Below are positions 44,651 to 53,167 of a DNA stretch of 64,000 bases, piece by piece. The stretch lies in contig NZ_SRRZ01000018.1 of NCBI RefSeq assembly GCF_013179805.1, positions 16,801-80,800 on the forward strand, given 5' to 3'. Origin of the DNA: Microcoleus asticus IPMA8. Lineage in GTDB: Bacteria; Cyanobacteriota; Cyanobacteriia; Cyanobacteriales; Microcoleaceae. Each line of letters begins with the position of its first letter. The stretch's first letter is position 1. The notes under the pieces were generated by a model that was given only the letters and a program-made list of their open reading frames with translations, made no database searches and was not told the DNA's origin. Made by a program: the position numbers and the translations under genes.

Positions 44651-45653
44651 CGATCACCTACTGGTAGATTGCTATTTAGTTATACGTCTTTGGTAGAACT
44701 CCTTGTAGATCATACCAAAGCATAGCACTAAGTTAAGATCCAGTTAATTTTTTTTTGCCTTTTTTTTGCGACAATTTGTAGACATTATAATTTAATCAAG
44801 GCTGATGCCTTGAATGATTTGGACTGGTTAAACTTGCTTGAATTTGAGTGAATTTTTATTCATATCCGCCTCGTACAGCCAATCAATAATTGACTCTGCC
44901 AACCGTCGCCGATTTGATGGATCTTTCGGTTAACAATGGTTGATTGTAGAACAACTGCCTGGGCTGATTTTGGAGATTGCGGGCGAGGTTGACTGTTTTA
45001 TATTATGTGCGATCGAAGAATTCCTATAAAATTGGTTTGTAGTGAGGATTAAAGTCCTCACTACAAACCAATAGAGGACTCACAGGCGGGTGTGACTGGC
45101 CTACCTACGCTTACGGGGGGTTGCGAGTACCGGATCGGGGAGATGGGATGAAATCGCCTCAAATGCCGTAGCTTGGGAGGATCCCAGCTATCGCGCTTAG
45201 CGAGCTAAAGCTCAGGGACGCGATCGCCCTGGCTTTGTGCTTTTTAACTTGTTTAATTTCGCTGTATCGCAGGGGCGATCGGGCTATTGCGATTTTCCTC
45301 TATTGTCAGTTAATTATTTATTGAGTAAAATAATTTATTTATTAACGATAGGTTAAGAATATAACTCAAGATTAATTAATAGTTAAATACTCCAACCAAG
45401 CGTTAATACCGCTCAAGTCCATATAAAATAAAGTCAGGCATAATTGTCAGGGTTCATAGATCTCGGTGATATTCGATCTTGCCTAATACTTTAAGTGGTA
45501 ACATCCCATCTACGACCGTCAGTTTTTTGCGTAATTTAAAATGCAGTTTGCCAAAGGGATGCTGGTCAAAGCCCTCAGTAACTCACCTGCTGACCTTTGG
45601 TAGCTGAATGTCTGCTGGCAAATAGAAACCCAAAAAAGCGTGATGATAAATTT
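44651..45653. other. Kilobase spacer with perfect 18-bp-arm hairpin
   Basis: No gene is seen over 1 kb. ATTGGTTTGTAGTGAGGA (45031-45048) pairs with its exact complement at 45055-45072 around a TTAAAG loop; a strong structure with the look of a dispersed cyanobacterial palindrome. AGCTTGGGA-GGA-TCCCAGCT near 45171-45191 is a second near-perfect palindrome. The AT-rich 45300-45400 stretch likely holds the kinase promoter. Confidence 0.6.
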
Positions 45654-47093
45654 ATGCTAAATACCTCTTGCGTAGAAAGACCAGTCCAAGCTATGTCCCA
45701 GGTTTCCATCGAAGAACTTTGTTTAAACTCTACTCTCCAAGAATTGTCGCTTTACGATTTTCAGGTTGAAGCTACGGATTGGGGAATGCTAATTTCTCAG
45801 ATGTTAGAAGCTAATCCGCTGTTACCGGGAGTCATTGTGACCCATCAAGGTGAATTTGCCGGTATGATTTCCCGGCGGAGATTTTTAGAATTTATCAGCC
45901 GTCCTTTTGGGCGAGAATTATTTTTAAAGCGACCTGTGAGGGCTTTGTATCGCTTTGCCGAAACTGAGAGTTTAATTTTTCCCAGCAATACTTTAATTGT
46001 GGATGCAGCCAGGAAGTCGCTGTTGCGATCGAAAGAACTGCTTTACGAACCGATTGTAGTTCAAGTGTCGCCTCAAACTTATACTTTGCTAGACGTACAC
46101 GAACTGTTAGTAGCCCAATCCAACATTCACGAACTAGCGACAAAATTGCTGAGGCAGCAAACTCAATCTCAACTAATTCAAACCGAAAAACTAGCCAGTT
46201 TGGGGCAGATGGTAGCTGGAGTCGCCCACGAAATTAGAAATCCCGTCACCTGCATCAGAGGAAATATCGGCTTTTTGTCCAACTACTCGAAAGACATCAT
46301 GGATTTGCTGTCTGCTTACGAACACATTGTCGGTGACAGCGAAAAAATTGACGGATTCAAAAAAAACATAGACTTCGATTTTTTGCAAAAAGATTGGGTG
46401 GAGATTCTCAAAAGTATGAAAGTTTCATCCGAGAGGCTGACCGAACTCGTCACCAGCTTGCACACTTTTTCTCACATGGACGAAGCCCGCTTGAAACAAG
46501 CTAACATCCACGAATGTATTGACAGTACGCTGCTAATTATGAAAAACCGTCTCAAGTACGGGATTGAAGTAGTTAAAAACTATGGTGATTTGCCTTTATT
46601 CAAGTGTTATTCGGGTCAGTTGAGCCAGGTATTTATGAATATCATCAGCAATGCGATCGACGCTTTGGAAGAGGTAAAAGAAGAAAAAGGTTTTGTGCCT
46701 GCGATTACTATTGAAACCGAGGTAATAGACAGTTCTGACGGAGACTGCGTGAATTCGGAATTAATTCAAAATTATGTTATGGGCGATCGACAAAATTCAA
46801 AACAGCTATCCTCCGGCAGCCAAAACTGCGACTTCTGCCCAGAAGCAGCCGAAAAAAATCAAAATAACGCTTGGATAGCCATCAGAATTGCCGATAACGG
46901 GCCGGGAATTCCGCCAGAAATTCAGCGGCGGATTTTTGAGACATTTTTCACCACTAAACCCGCCGGGAAAGGTACCGGTTTGGGGTTGGCAATTACCCAT
47001 CAAATTGTTACGGAAAAGCATAAAGGCAAGTTAAATTTGCATTCTACGCCCGGTACGGGTACTGAATTTGAAATTTTGTTGCCATTGATTTGA
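45654..47093 (+). CDS. CBS-type sensor histidine kinase
   Basis: 479 residues from ATG 45654; the frame extends to a TTG at 45597 whose extra residues look unlike a protein start. CBS-like input (VTHQGEFAGMISRRRFLEFI), a coiled coil, phosphoacceptor GVAHEIRNPVTCIRGNIGFL, N-box LSQVFMNIISNAIDALEE, an extra loop (about 385-415, NYVMGDRQNSKQLSSGSQ) absent from the other paralogs, G1 IADNGPGIPP and G2 GKGTGLGLAITHQIV. It is intact and cytosolic. It is a third copy of the family found at 33620 and 35106, here in the opposite direction. Confidence 0.9.
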   Translation: MLNTSCVERPVQAMSQVSIEELCLNSTLQELSLYDFQVEATDWGMLISQMLEANPLLPGVIVTHQGEFAGMISRRRFLEFISRPFGRELFLKRPVRALYRFAETESLIFPSNTLIVDAARKSLLRSKELLYEPIVVQVSPQTYTLLDVHELLVAQSNIHELATKLLRQQTQSQLIQTEKLASLGQMVAGVAHEIRNPVTCIRGNIGFLSNYSKDIMDLLSAYEHIVGDSEKIDGFKKNIDFDFLQKDWVEILKSMKVSSERLTELVTSLHTFSHMDEARLKQANIHECIDSTLLIMKNRLKYGIEVVKNYGDLPLFKCYSGQLSQVFMNIISNAIDALEEVKEEKGFVPAITIETEVIDSSDGDCVNSELIQNYVMGDRQNSKQLSSGSQNCDFCPEAAEKNQNNAWIAIRIADNGPGIPPEIQRRIFETFFTTKPAGKGTGLGLAITHQIVTEKHKGKLNLHSTPGTGTEFEILLPLI

Positions 47094-47425
47094 AGCAATA
47101 AGTCATATCAAATCTATTAGCATCGCAATTATTTCTATCTCTCTTCTCGACCTCTGCGTGAATCAGCGTCAATCCCTTGTCATCTGCGGTTAATAAATTT
47201 TCTTTTTTTCACCGCAGATGAGGGCAGATTAACACCGATTAACGCAGATGAATTAGATCGAATCCGGTTGCACCATCTGTGATTGTTGACTGTTGACTCA
47301 ATTTTACTATTCCGATGCTACCGGAATTGATATCAGTTGTTATTAATTATTAGTAATTGGTTATTGGTTATTTGTTACCACTTACCAATTACTAAGGACT
47401 AAGGACTACTGATTACTGACTCTTT
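47094..47425. repeat. Convergent spacer with ACCGCAGAT repeats and heptads
   Basis: ACCGCAGATGAGGGCAGATT and AACGCAGATGAATTAG (about 47208-47255) belong to the same family as the hairpin at 55987. Heptads of TTATTGG/TTATTAG type run 47339-47380 and ACTAAGG/ACTACTG/ATTACTG up to the dnaN stop at 47424. Confidence 0.6.
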
Positions 47426-48565
47426 TTAAGCTCTTAGCTGAACAGGCATCACCAAGAATGTAGCATTGACTCCGCCCAAAGGCTGGAAAATTACGGGGGC
47501 CAAAGCACCGTTTAATTGCAGTTGAATTTCTGGGGATTGAGCCGTTTTTAAGATATCAACTAAGTATTTCACGTTGAAAGCAATATCTATGCTGTCTCCT
47601 GAAATCTGGGCCGGCATTGACTCTTTGCCGGAGCCGACATCTTTAGCATCTACCGACAAAGTGATTTCCTGATTCTCCTCGTCGATGCTGCATTTGAGAA
47701 TATTATTTTTTTGGTCTGCAAACACGGCAATTCTTTCTACTGCTGCTAAGAGCGATCGCCTTTCTAAGGTAATTTGCCGCTCAAAGGAGGGCGGAATCAA
47801 CTGCCTGTATGCGGGATATTGCCCTTCCAAGGTACGAGTTGTCAGCCGCTGGTCTGCCCATTCAAACACTACTTGACCGTGTTCAAAATGCAGGGTGACA
47901 GGTTCAGTCCACTGCCGCATCACCAGCATTCTTTCTACTTCGCGCAATGCTTTAGCGGGGACTGTCACCTCAAATTCTTCTTGGGTTTCTTCGCCTTCAG
48001 CTTTTTCATTGGCAGTTTGAACTACTGCCAATCTGTGGCCGTCTGTAGCTGCAAATTCCAAGCAATCTTGCAATACCTTTAAATGCACGCCTGCAAGTAC
48101 CTGTTTTGCCTCGTCGGGGCTAGTAGCAAATAAAGTTCCTTTGAGTCCTTCTATCAAGGCTTCCGGCGGCAATTTGAGGATTGTTCCTGCTTCAATTGCT
48201 GGCAATTCTGGGAATTCTTCCGGGCCCATGCCTCTAACTTGGTAGCTGCCAGAACTGCAAGTGAGATATGCTACGGTGTCCCCCGCTTCGTCTTCTAAAG
48301 TAATCTCTCCATCTGGGAGTCTCGAAACAATATCGTTAAGTAATTTAGCGGGTATTGTAAAACTTCCGCCGCCAGTTACTTCTGCTGCGAAGCTGGTACG
48401 AATGCCCAAACTGAGATCGAAAGCTGTCAAGCTAACCCGCTGATTTTCCTCATCCGCTACTAAAAGCACGTTGGCGAGTACCGGATGTGTCGGGCGGGAG
48501 GGAACGGCCCGACTCACCAACGAGAGGTTGGCGTTGAGGTCACTTTGGGTGCAAACCAATTTCAT
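47426..48565 (-). CDS. dnaN: DNA polymerase III sliding clamp (beta)
   Basis: 379 residues from ATG 48565; upstream residues in the longer frame are not part of the family. The N-terminus MKLVCTQSDLNANLSLVSRA, RPTHPVLANVLLVAD, LPDGEITLEDEAGD, AATDGHRLAVVQ, EGQYPAYRQLIPP and the closing LVMPVQLR are typical. It clamps the replicase to DNA. It lies 0.56 kb from dnaA on the same strand, with the origin between them. Confidence 0.97.
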   Translation of the reverse strand: MKLVCTQSDLNANLSLVSRAVPSRPTHPVLANVLLVADEENQRVSLTAFDLSLGIRTSFAAEVTGGGSFTIPAKLLNDIVSRLPDGEITLEDEAGDTVAYLTCSSGSYQVRGMGPEEFPELPAIEAGTILKLPPEALIEGLKGTLFATSPDEAKQVLAGVHLKVLQDCLEFAATDGHRLAVVQTANEKAEGEETQEEFEVTVPAKALREVERMLVMRQWTEPVTLHFEHGQVVFEWADQRLTTRTLEGQYPAYRQLIPPSFERQITLERRSLLAAVERIAVFADQKNNILKCSIDEENQEITLSVDAKDVGSGKESMPAQISGDSIDIAFNVKYLVDILKTAQSPEIQLQLNGALAPVIFQPLGGVNATFLVMPVQLRA

Positions 48566-48659
48566 GGTAGGAAGGTTAATTAACCGGATTTGAAACAGAA
48601 ACAAATCGTATCACAGAAAGCCGGCGGGTCAGTTTTTCTGTGTGTACGGCTTAAGCATG

Positions 48660-48735
48660 GGGCTAGAAACCGGGTTTCTAAGCAAAATTTTGCCTGTAAA
48701 AGCGAGAAATCTTCGTAGAAGCCGGGTTTCTGAGG
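48660..48735. repeat. Two AAACCGGGTTTCT repeats next to the origin
   Basis: AGAAACCGGGTTTCT (48665-48679) and AGAAGCCGGGTTTCT (about 48717-48731), same family as 10250-10264. Confidence 0.65.
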
Positions 48736-48780
48736 TCAGCGCGCGTCGCGAACTATTTGTGTAGGGTGTGCAGGGATCGC

Positions 48781-49006
48781 CTGTTTTTTTTATTTATTGA
48801 ATTATTTTTGTGTCGATCGCCCTGTGGAAACTGTGGAAAAAAAAGCTAACTGCTTGCTGGGAATCACTTGTAGGTAATAAATACCTGTGGAAAACTTGTG
48901 GAAAAGCTGTTGAGGTCGATCGCTCATTTTTGTGCAAAAACTGTTTCGCGCGATCGAGTAAAGTTTTCCACAAACGAAGGGCAACTTTTCCACAGGTTTT
49001 TCCACA
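48781..49006. other. Chromosomal replication origin (oriC)
   Basis: Seven DnaA boxes of the TTTTCCACA type are visible. On the minus strand: 48823-48831 (one mismatch, GTTTCCACA), 48832-48840, 48886-48894, 48897-48905. On the plus strand: 48964-48972, 48986-48994, 48998-49006. Six of seven are perfect. The reverse and forward clusters face each other across a 58-base centre. An AT-rich tract (48787-48810, TTTTATTTATTGAATTATTT) directly next to the first box is a likely unwinding element. Location between dnaA and dnaN supports the call. No open frame here is credible. Confidence 0.93.
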
Positions 49007-49128
49007 GGCAAACTGCTACGCATAGAGATTTTCTGTTATCGGAGAGTTACCCCTTCGATGATGGGGATCTTGAAATCGCTGCATAGAGTCATTGGTGTGA
49101 CAACTGACAACTGACTAATGACTTCTTC

Positions 49129-50502
49129 TCAAGTTTTGCGGCTGACAACATTAATTCGATCGCTCAACTGACGCAAAGTTTGGGCCAAATTCGGGTCAGT
49201 GTTCCGCAACTGAGCAATTTTGTCACAACTGTAAAGCACAGTTGTGTGATCTTTGCCGCCGAACACTTCGCCAACTTTCGGCAAACTCAAACCAGTATGC
49301 TGCCGAATTAAATACATCCCTATTTGACGGGCCAGACTAATTTCTCGCCTGCGGGAAATACCTTTCAAATCTTCAACAGAAACATCAAACGCCTCGGCCA
49401 CAACTGCAATTACTGCATCTGGCGTCGCCTCTACGCTTTCAGTTTGCGGGTTCAAAACAGGGGTGATATTCTCCACAGTCATCGGCAAACCGGTAATTGA
49501 AAGATATGCTACCGCCCGAATCAAAGCACCTTCTAATTCCCGAACGTTGGAAGTGTAACTAGAAGCAATGTATTCAATGACATCTCGCGGCAGCCGCATA
49601 TTTTCATACTCGGCTTTTTTCTGCAAAATTGCCATCCGAGTTTCCAAGTCTGGCAATTGAATGTCGGCAATTAATCCCATTGAAAATCGGGAGCACAAAC
49701 GCTCTTGCAGGCGGGGGATTTGCTGCGGCGGACGGTCGGAAGCTAAAACTACTTGGTTTCCGGATTCGTGCAAAGTATTAAAAGTGTGGAAAAATTCTTC
49801 TTGAGTGTATTCTTTCCCTTCAAGAAATTGGATGTCATCAATTAATAAAACATCTGCTGCTCGATAATGATCGCGGAAAGTTTGCATACTGTCTTTCCTA
49901 ATTGCGGCGATTAAATCGTTAGTAAATTTCTCAGTAGAAACGTAAAAAATCTTGGCGTTGGGGTCAATTTCCAAGCGATAATGACCGATCGCCTGCATCA
50001 AATGAGTTTTGCCCAAACCGACGCCACCGCACAAAAATAGGGGATTAAATTCTCGGCCCGGAGACTCGGCTACCGCGAGGGAAGCTGCGTGAGCCATGCG
50101 GTTGTTGGAACCGACGACAAAGCGGGAAAATAGGTATTTGGGGTTTAAATTGGCGGGTTTGGGGGGGTGCAGCGAGTGGCTTTCGGGGACATCGGCGGCG
50201 ATGGGGGACGGCCAAATCATGGCGGAGTCGCTGCTGCCGCCTGTTTCGTTTCCCCCGGCAATTGTCAAGTAAATGTCTACGGGATAGCCGAGAATTTCGT
50301 AGACTGCATCGGCAATGGTTTTGACGTAATATTTTTGCAACCAATTGCGAGCAAAGGGGTTGGGGGCACTGACGATCAAACAGTTATTTTCGAGTTGTTC
50401 GGCCCTGGCAGTTTTGATCCATGTCTCAAAGCTAGGTCTGCTCAGTTGTACCTGGAGACGTTCAAGTATCTGATTCCACAGACTTTCGAGGGGAATGTCC
50501 AC
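49129..50502 (-). CDS. dnaA: Chromosomal replication initiator DnaA
   Basis: 457 residues from GTG 50502, preceded by AGAGGTGA. Domain I (about 1-90, LWNQILERLQVQLSRPSFET), a short linker, AAA+ domain III with NPLFLCGGVGLGKTHLMQAI (Walker A), VLLIDDIQFLEGKE (Walker B) and sensor LCSRFSMGL, and domain IV DNA-binding helix with GGKDHTTVLYSCDKIAQL. It opens the origin by binding the boxes at 48823-49006. Heptads of TCAGTTG type follow its stop. Confidence 0.98.
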   Translation of the reverse strand: MDIPLESLWNQILERLQVQLSRPSFETWIKTARAEQLENNCLIVSAPNPFARNWLQKYYVKTIADAVYEILGYPVDIYLTIAGGNETGGSSDSAMIWPSPIAADVPESHSLHPPKPANLNPKYLFSRFVVGSNNRMAHAASLAVAESPGREFNPLFLCGGVGLGKTHLMQAIGHYRLEIDPNAKIFYVSTEKFTNDLIAAIRKDSMQTFRDHYRAADVLLIDDIQFLEGKEYTQEEFFHTFNTLHESGNQVVLASDRPPQQIPRLQERLCSRFSMGLIADIQLPDLETRMAILQKKAEYENMRLPRDVIEYIASSYTSNVRELEGALIRAVAYLSITGLPMTVENITPVLNPQTESVEATPDAVIAVVAEAFDVSVEDLKGISRRREISLARQIGMYLIRQHTGLSLPKVGEVFGGKDHTTVLYSCDKIAQLRNTDPNLAQTLRQLSDRINVVSRKT

Positions 50503-50682
50503 TGCTCACCTCTGCCGATCGGCATTCAAGATATTAATTCTACAGTCTAGAGAGTTTAGTCCTCAGATGCTAAAGTTTAAGGGAGTCTGCCGATCGCCAA
50601 AATTTTTGCGGCTCTGCAGCCCAAACCAGGTATCGGGGAGCTGCTCAGCAAATATTTAGATTTGGCAGGAAAGCCTTAAAAC

Positions 50683-51930
50683 ATGGCAATGAAGAGTTCT
50701 ACTGGCAAATTTTGGAAGCAACCGGCAATTTACATATTGCTGCTGGTAACGGGAGCCGGGGCCGCCATGTTGGGCGATCGTCTGACGGTTTCTCAATTTC
50801 GTGGAAATTCTGGCGATTCGGGACAAAAGGCGCTGGAACCGAAATTGCAACTGCCTCCTAATACAAAGGATCGAGTTAGCAAAGTCTTGCCGCCGGCTTC
50901 GTTGTCGGGCGACGCGGCTAATGTGAATTTTATTGTGGCTGCGGTGGCAAAAGTTGGCCCGGCAGTGGTTCGGATCGATGCTTCGCGCCGGGTGAAACCG
51001 GGAAATAGAGGGCTGTCGCCGGAAGATTTTTTTGGCATAGAACCGAATTCGGGCGGCCGGGGCGGGATCGAACGGGGCACTGGTTCGGGTTTTGTCATCG
51101 GTGCCGACGGCGTGATTCTCACTAACGCTCACGTTGTAGAGGGAGCCGATATTGTAAATGTAACTCTCAAGGACGGCCGCAGCTTTCAGGGGCGGGTGTT
51201 GGGGGCGGATAAGGTGACGGATGTGGCTGTGGTGAAGATTGAGGCGAACGCTCTGCCTGTGGCGGCGATCGGCAATTCGGATAAGCTGTTGTCTGGGGAA
51301 TGGGCGATCGCGATCGGCAATCCTTTGGGTTTGGACAATTCCGTAACTGCGGGGATTATTAGCGCTACGGGACGATCGAGCTCTGATGTGGGCGTGCCCG
51401 ACAAGCGGATCGGTTTTATTCAAACAGACGCTGCAATTAATCCGGGGAATTCCGGCGGCCCGCTGCTGAATGCTTCGGGCCAAGTTATTGGCATGAATAC
51501 GGCGATTATTCAAGGTGCTCAAGGATTGGGGTTTGCGATTCCCATTCAGGCGGCCCAACAGGTGGCGAAGGAACTGATTACGACGGGGAAAGTCGAACAC
51601 GCTTATTTAGGCCTTGAAATGGCGACGCTGAATCCAGAGGTTAAGCAGCAAATTAACAGCAATGCTAACAGCAGTCTGCGAGTTGCAGTCGATCGGGGTG
51701 TGGCTATTGTTAGCGTTGTTCCTAATTCTCCCGCAGCAGCAGCCGGTTTGCGCGCTGGAGATGTGATTCAAAAAATTAATAATCAGCCGATTATTCAGTC
51801 CGAAGCTGTTCAGGATTTCGTGCAAAATGCTAAGGTTGGCGGTCTGTTGCAAATGGAAATCAACCGCAACGGACAAATAGTTAAATTGACTGTTAAACCG
51901 GGGAGTTTACCAGTTCAAAAAGTTGGATAA
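50683..51930 (+). CDS. HtrA/Deg-family serine protease with PDZ domain
   Basis: 415 residues with AGGAAAG before ATG 50683. An uncleaved N-terminal anchor or signal (about 14-30, AIYILLLVTGAGAAMLGD) directs it to the periplasm or thylakoid lumen. Trypsin-like domain: His in ILTNAHVVEGAD, Asp in KVTDVAVVKIEA, Ser in NPGNSGGPLLNASG; LGFAIPIQAAQQVAKEL ends it. One PDZ domain (about 300-405; GVAIVSVVPNSPAAAAGLRA, GDVIQKINNQPI). It degrades or refolds damaged proteins under stress. It could be HhoA, HhoB or HtrA; these cannot be separated from sequence alone. Divergent from dnaA. The stop TAA is followed directly by GAAGGAA heptads. Confidence 0.95.
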   Translation: MAMKSSTGKFWKQPAIYILLLVTGAGAAMLGDRLTVSQFRGNSGDSGQKALEPKLQLPPNTKDRVSKVLPPASLSGDAANVNFIVAAVAKVGPAVVRIDASRRVKPGNRGLSPEDFFGIEPNSGGRGGIERGTGSGFVIGADGVILTNAHVVEGADIVNVTLKDGRSFQGRVLGADKVTDVAVVKIEANALPVAAIGNSDKLLSGEWAIAIGNPLGLDNSVTAGIISATGRSSSDVGVPDKRIGFIQTDAAINPGNSGGPLLNASGQVIGMNTAIIQGAQGLGFAIPIQAAQQVAKELITTGKVEHAYLGLEMATLNPEVKQQINSNANSSLRVAVDRGVAIVSVVPNSPAAAAGLRAGDVIQKINNQPIIQSEAVQDFVQNAKVGGLLQMEINRNGQIVKLTVKPGSLPVQKVG

Positions 51931-52053
51931 GAAGGAAGAAGGAAGAAGGAAGAAGGAAGAAGGAAGAAGGAAGAAGGAAGAAAAAAAATGGTTATCTGTC
52001 AGTAGTTAACCACTAACAAATAACCACTAGCCAATAACGACTAACCAATAACT
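51931..52053. repeat. GAAGGAA and AACCACT heptad arrays between htrA-type gene and def
   Basis: Seven perfect GAAGGAA units (51931-51979) begin the base after the protease stop. A second array of AACCACT/AACAAAT/AGCCAAT/AACGACT/AACCAAT units runs 52007-52051 into the def start. Confidence 0.9.
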
Positions 52054-52587
52054 ATGGCAGAAATATTACAAATCTCACAATTAGGAAATCCTGTACTGCG
52101 CCGCCCGTCGCAAGTTGTCGAGAATATTCAGGACGATCGCATTCAACAGTTGATTGACAGCTTAATCAGTACAGTACAGCAGGCAAACGGAGTGGGGATT
52201 GCCGCCCCTCAAGTGGCTCAGTCCGATCGCCTGTTCATCGTGGCATCCCGCCCCAACCTGCGGTATCCCCAAGCACCGAACATGGAACCCACAGCGATGA
52301 TTAATCCCCGGATTGTGGCTGCATCAACAGAGACAGTCAAAGACTGGGAAGGCTGTTTGAGCATTCCGGGGATTCGGGGATTGGTGCCGAGAAGTAGGGC
52401 GATCGAGATAGAATACACCAGTAGAGACGGCAAACTCCACCGACAAGAATTGACAGACTTTGTAGCCCGAATTTTTCAACACGAACACGACCATTTAGAT
52501 GGAATCGTGTTTTTAGACAGAGTGGAAAATACCCAAGAACTCATCACCGAAGATGAGTACCAAAAGCAATTTGTCAAGCTACTTTAA
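52054..52587 (+). CDS. def: Peptide deformylase
   Basis: 177 residues; removes the formyl group from nascent N-terminal Met. All three motifs are present: GVGIAAPQVAQ, EGCLSIPGIRG (Cys metal ligand) and FQHEHDHLDG (His metal ligands and catalytic Glu). No strong ribosome binding site is seen; the start sits inside a heptad array, which may affect expression. Its last codons, DEYQKQFVKLL and stop, are repeated downstream four times. Confidence 0.96.
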   Translation: MAEILQISQLGNPVLRRPSQVVENIQDDRIQQLIDSLISTVQQANGVGIAAPQVAQSDRLFIVASRPNLRYPQAPNMEPTAMINPRIVAASTETVKDWEGCLSIPGIRGLVPRSRAIEIEYTSRDGKLHRQELTDFVARIFQHEHDHLDGIVFLDRVENTQELITEDEYQKQFVKLL

Positions 52588-53113
52588 CCAAAAGCATCCA
52601 GCGTACAAGCCCCCGGATTCATCTGCAGGGTCAATTCTTCAATTATCCAATCTCAAATCTCAAATCTCAAATCTCAAATCGATAGATGAGTACCAAAAGC
52701 AATTTGTCAACCTGCTGTAGCCGCAAGGATTCAGGGTACAAAGCCCCCGGATTCATCCGCAGGGTCAATTCTTCAATTATCCAATCTCAAATCTCAAATC
52801 TCAAATCGATAGATGAGTTCCAGCAGCAATTTGTCAAGCTACTTTAACTAAAAGCATCCAGCGTACAAGCCCCCGGATTCATCCGCAGGGTCAATTCTTC
52901 AATTATCCAATCTCAAATCCAAAATCTAAAATCTAAAATCGATAGATGAGTACCAAAAGCAAATTGTCAACCTGCTGTAGCCGCAAGCATTCAAGGTACA
53001 AAGCCCCCGGATTTATCCGTGGGATCACTTCTACAATCTAAAATCCCAAATCTCAAATCTCAAATCGGTTGACCGAAAACGAGTATCAGCAGCAATTTGT
53101 CAAGCTGCTCTGA
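52552..53113 (+). repeat. Tandem array of the def 3' end plus dispersed repeat (five copies)
   Basis: Copies of the def C-terminal coding end start at 52552 (def itself, DEYQKQFVKLL), 52685 (DEYQKQFVNLL), 52812 (DEFQQQFVKLL), 52945 (DEYQKQIVNLL) and 53078 (NEYQQQFVKLL), each with its own stop. Between them lie copies of the CCCCCGGATTCATC element with ATCTCAA heptads; the period is 127-133 bp. Copies 1 and 3 share TACTTTAAC and AAAGCATCCAGCGTAC, copies 2 and 4 share CCTGCTGTAGCCGCAAG, so the unit was duplicated as a dimer of about 260 bp. Confidence 0.9.
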
Positions 53114-53167
53114 CAGTTTGTATAATTGTTATCAGTAATATTACAGATTTTGCACGCAGGAGGGCGA

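Noticed and set aside
48802..49086. Several short open frames across the dnaA-dnaN spacer
   Set aside because: They run through the DnaA boxes; their residues come from repeated TGTGGAAAA sequence, not from a gene.
50656..51600. Long reverse frame of 314 codons
   Set aside because: It is antisense to the HtrA-type protease, whose catalytic motifs and PDZ domain are certain. Composition is Arg/His-rich as expected for a shadow.
52588..53070. Possible CRISPR array after def
   Set aside because: The period is about 130 bp, spacers are not unique, and the repeat includes a gene end; no cas genes nearby.
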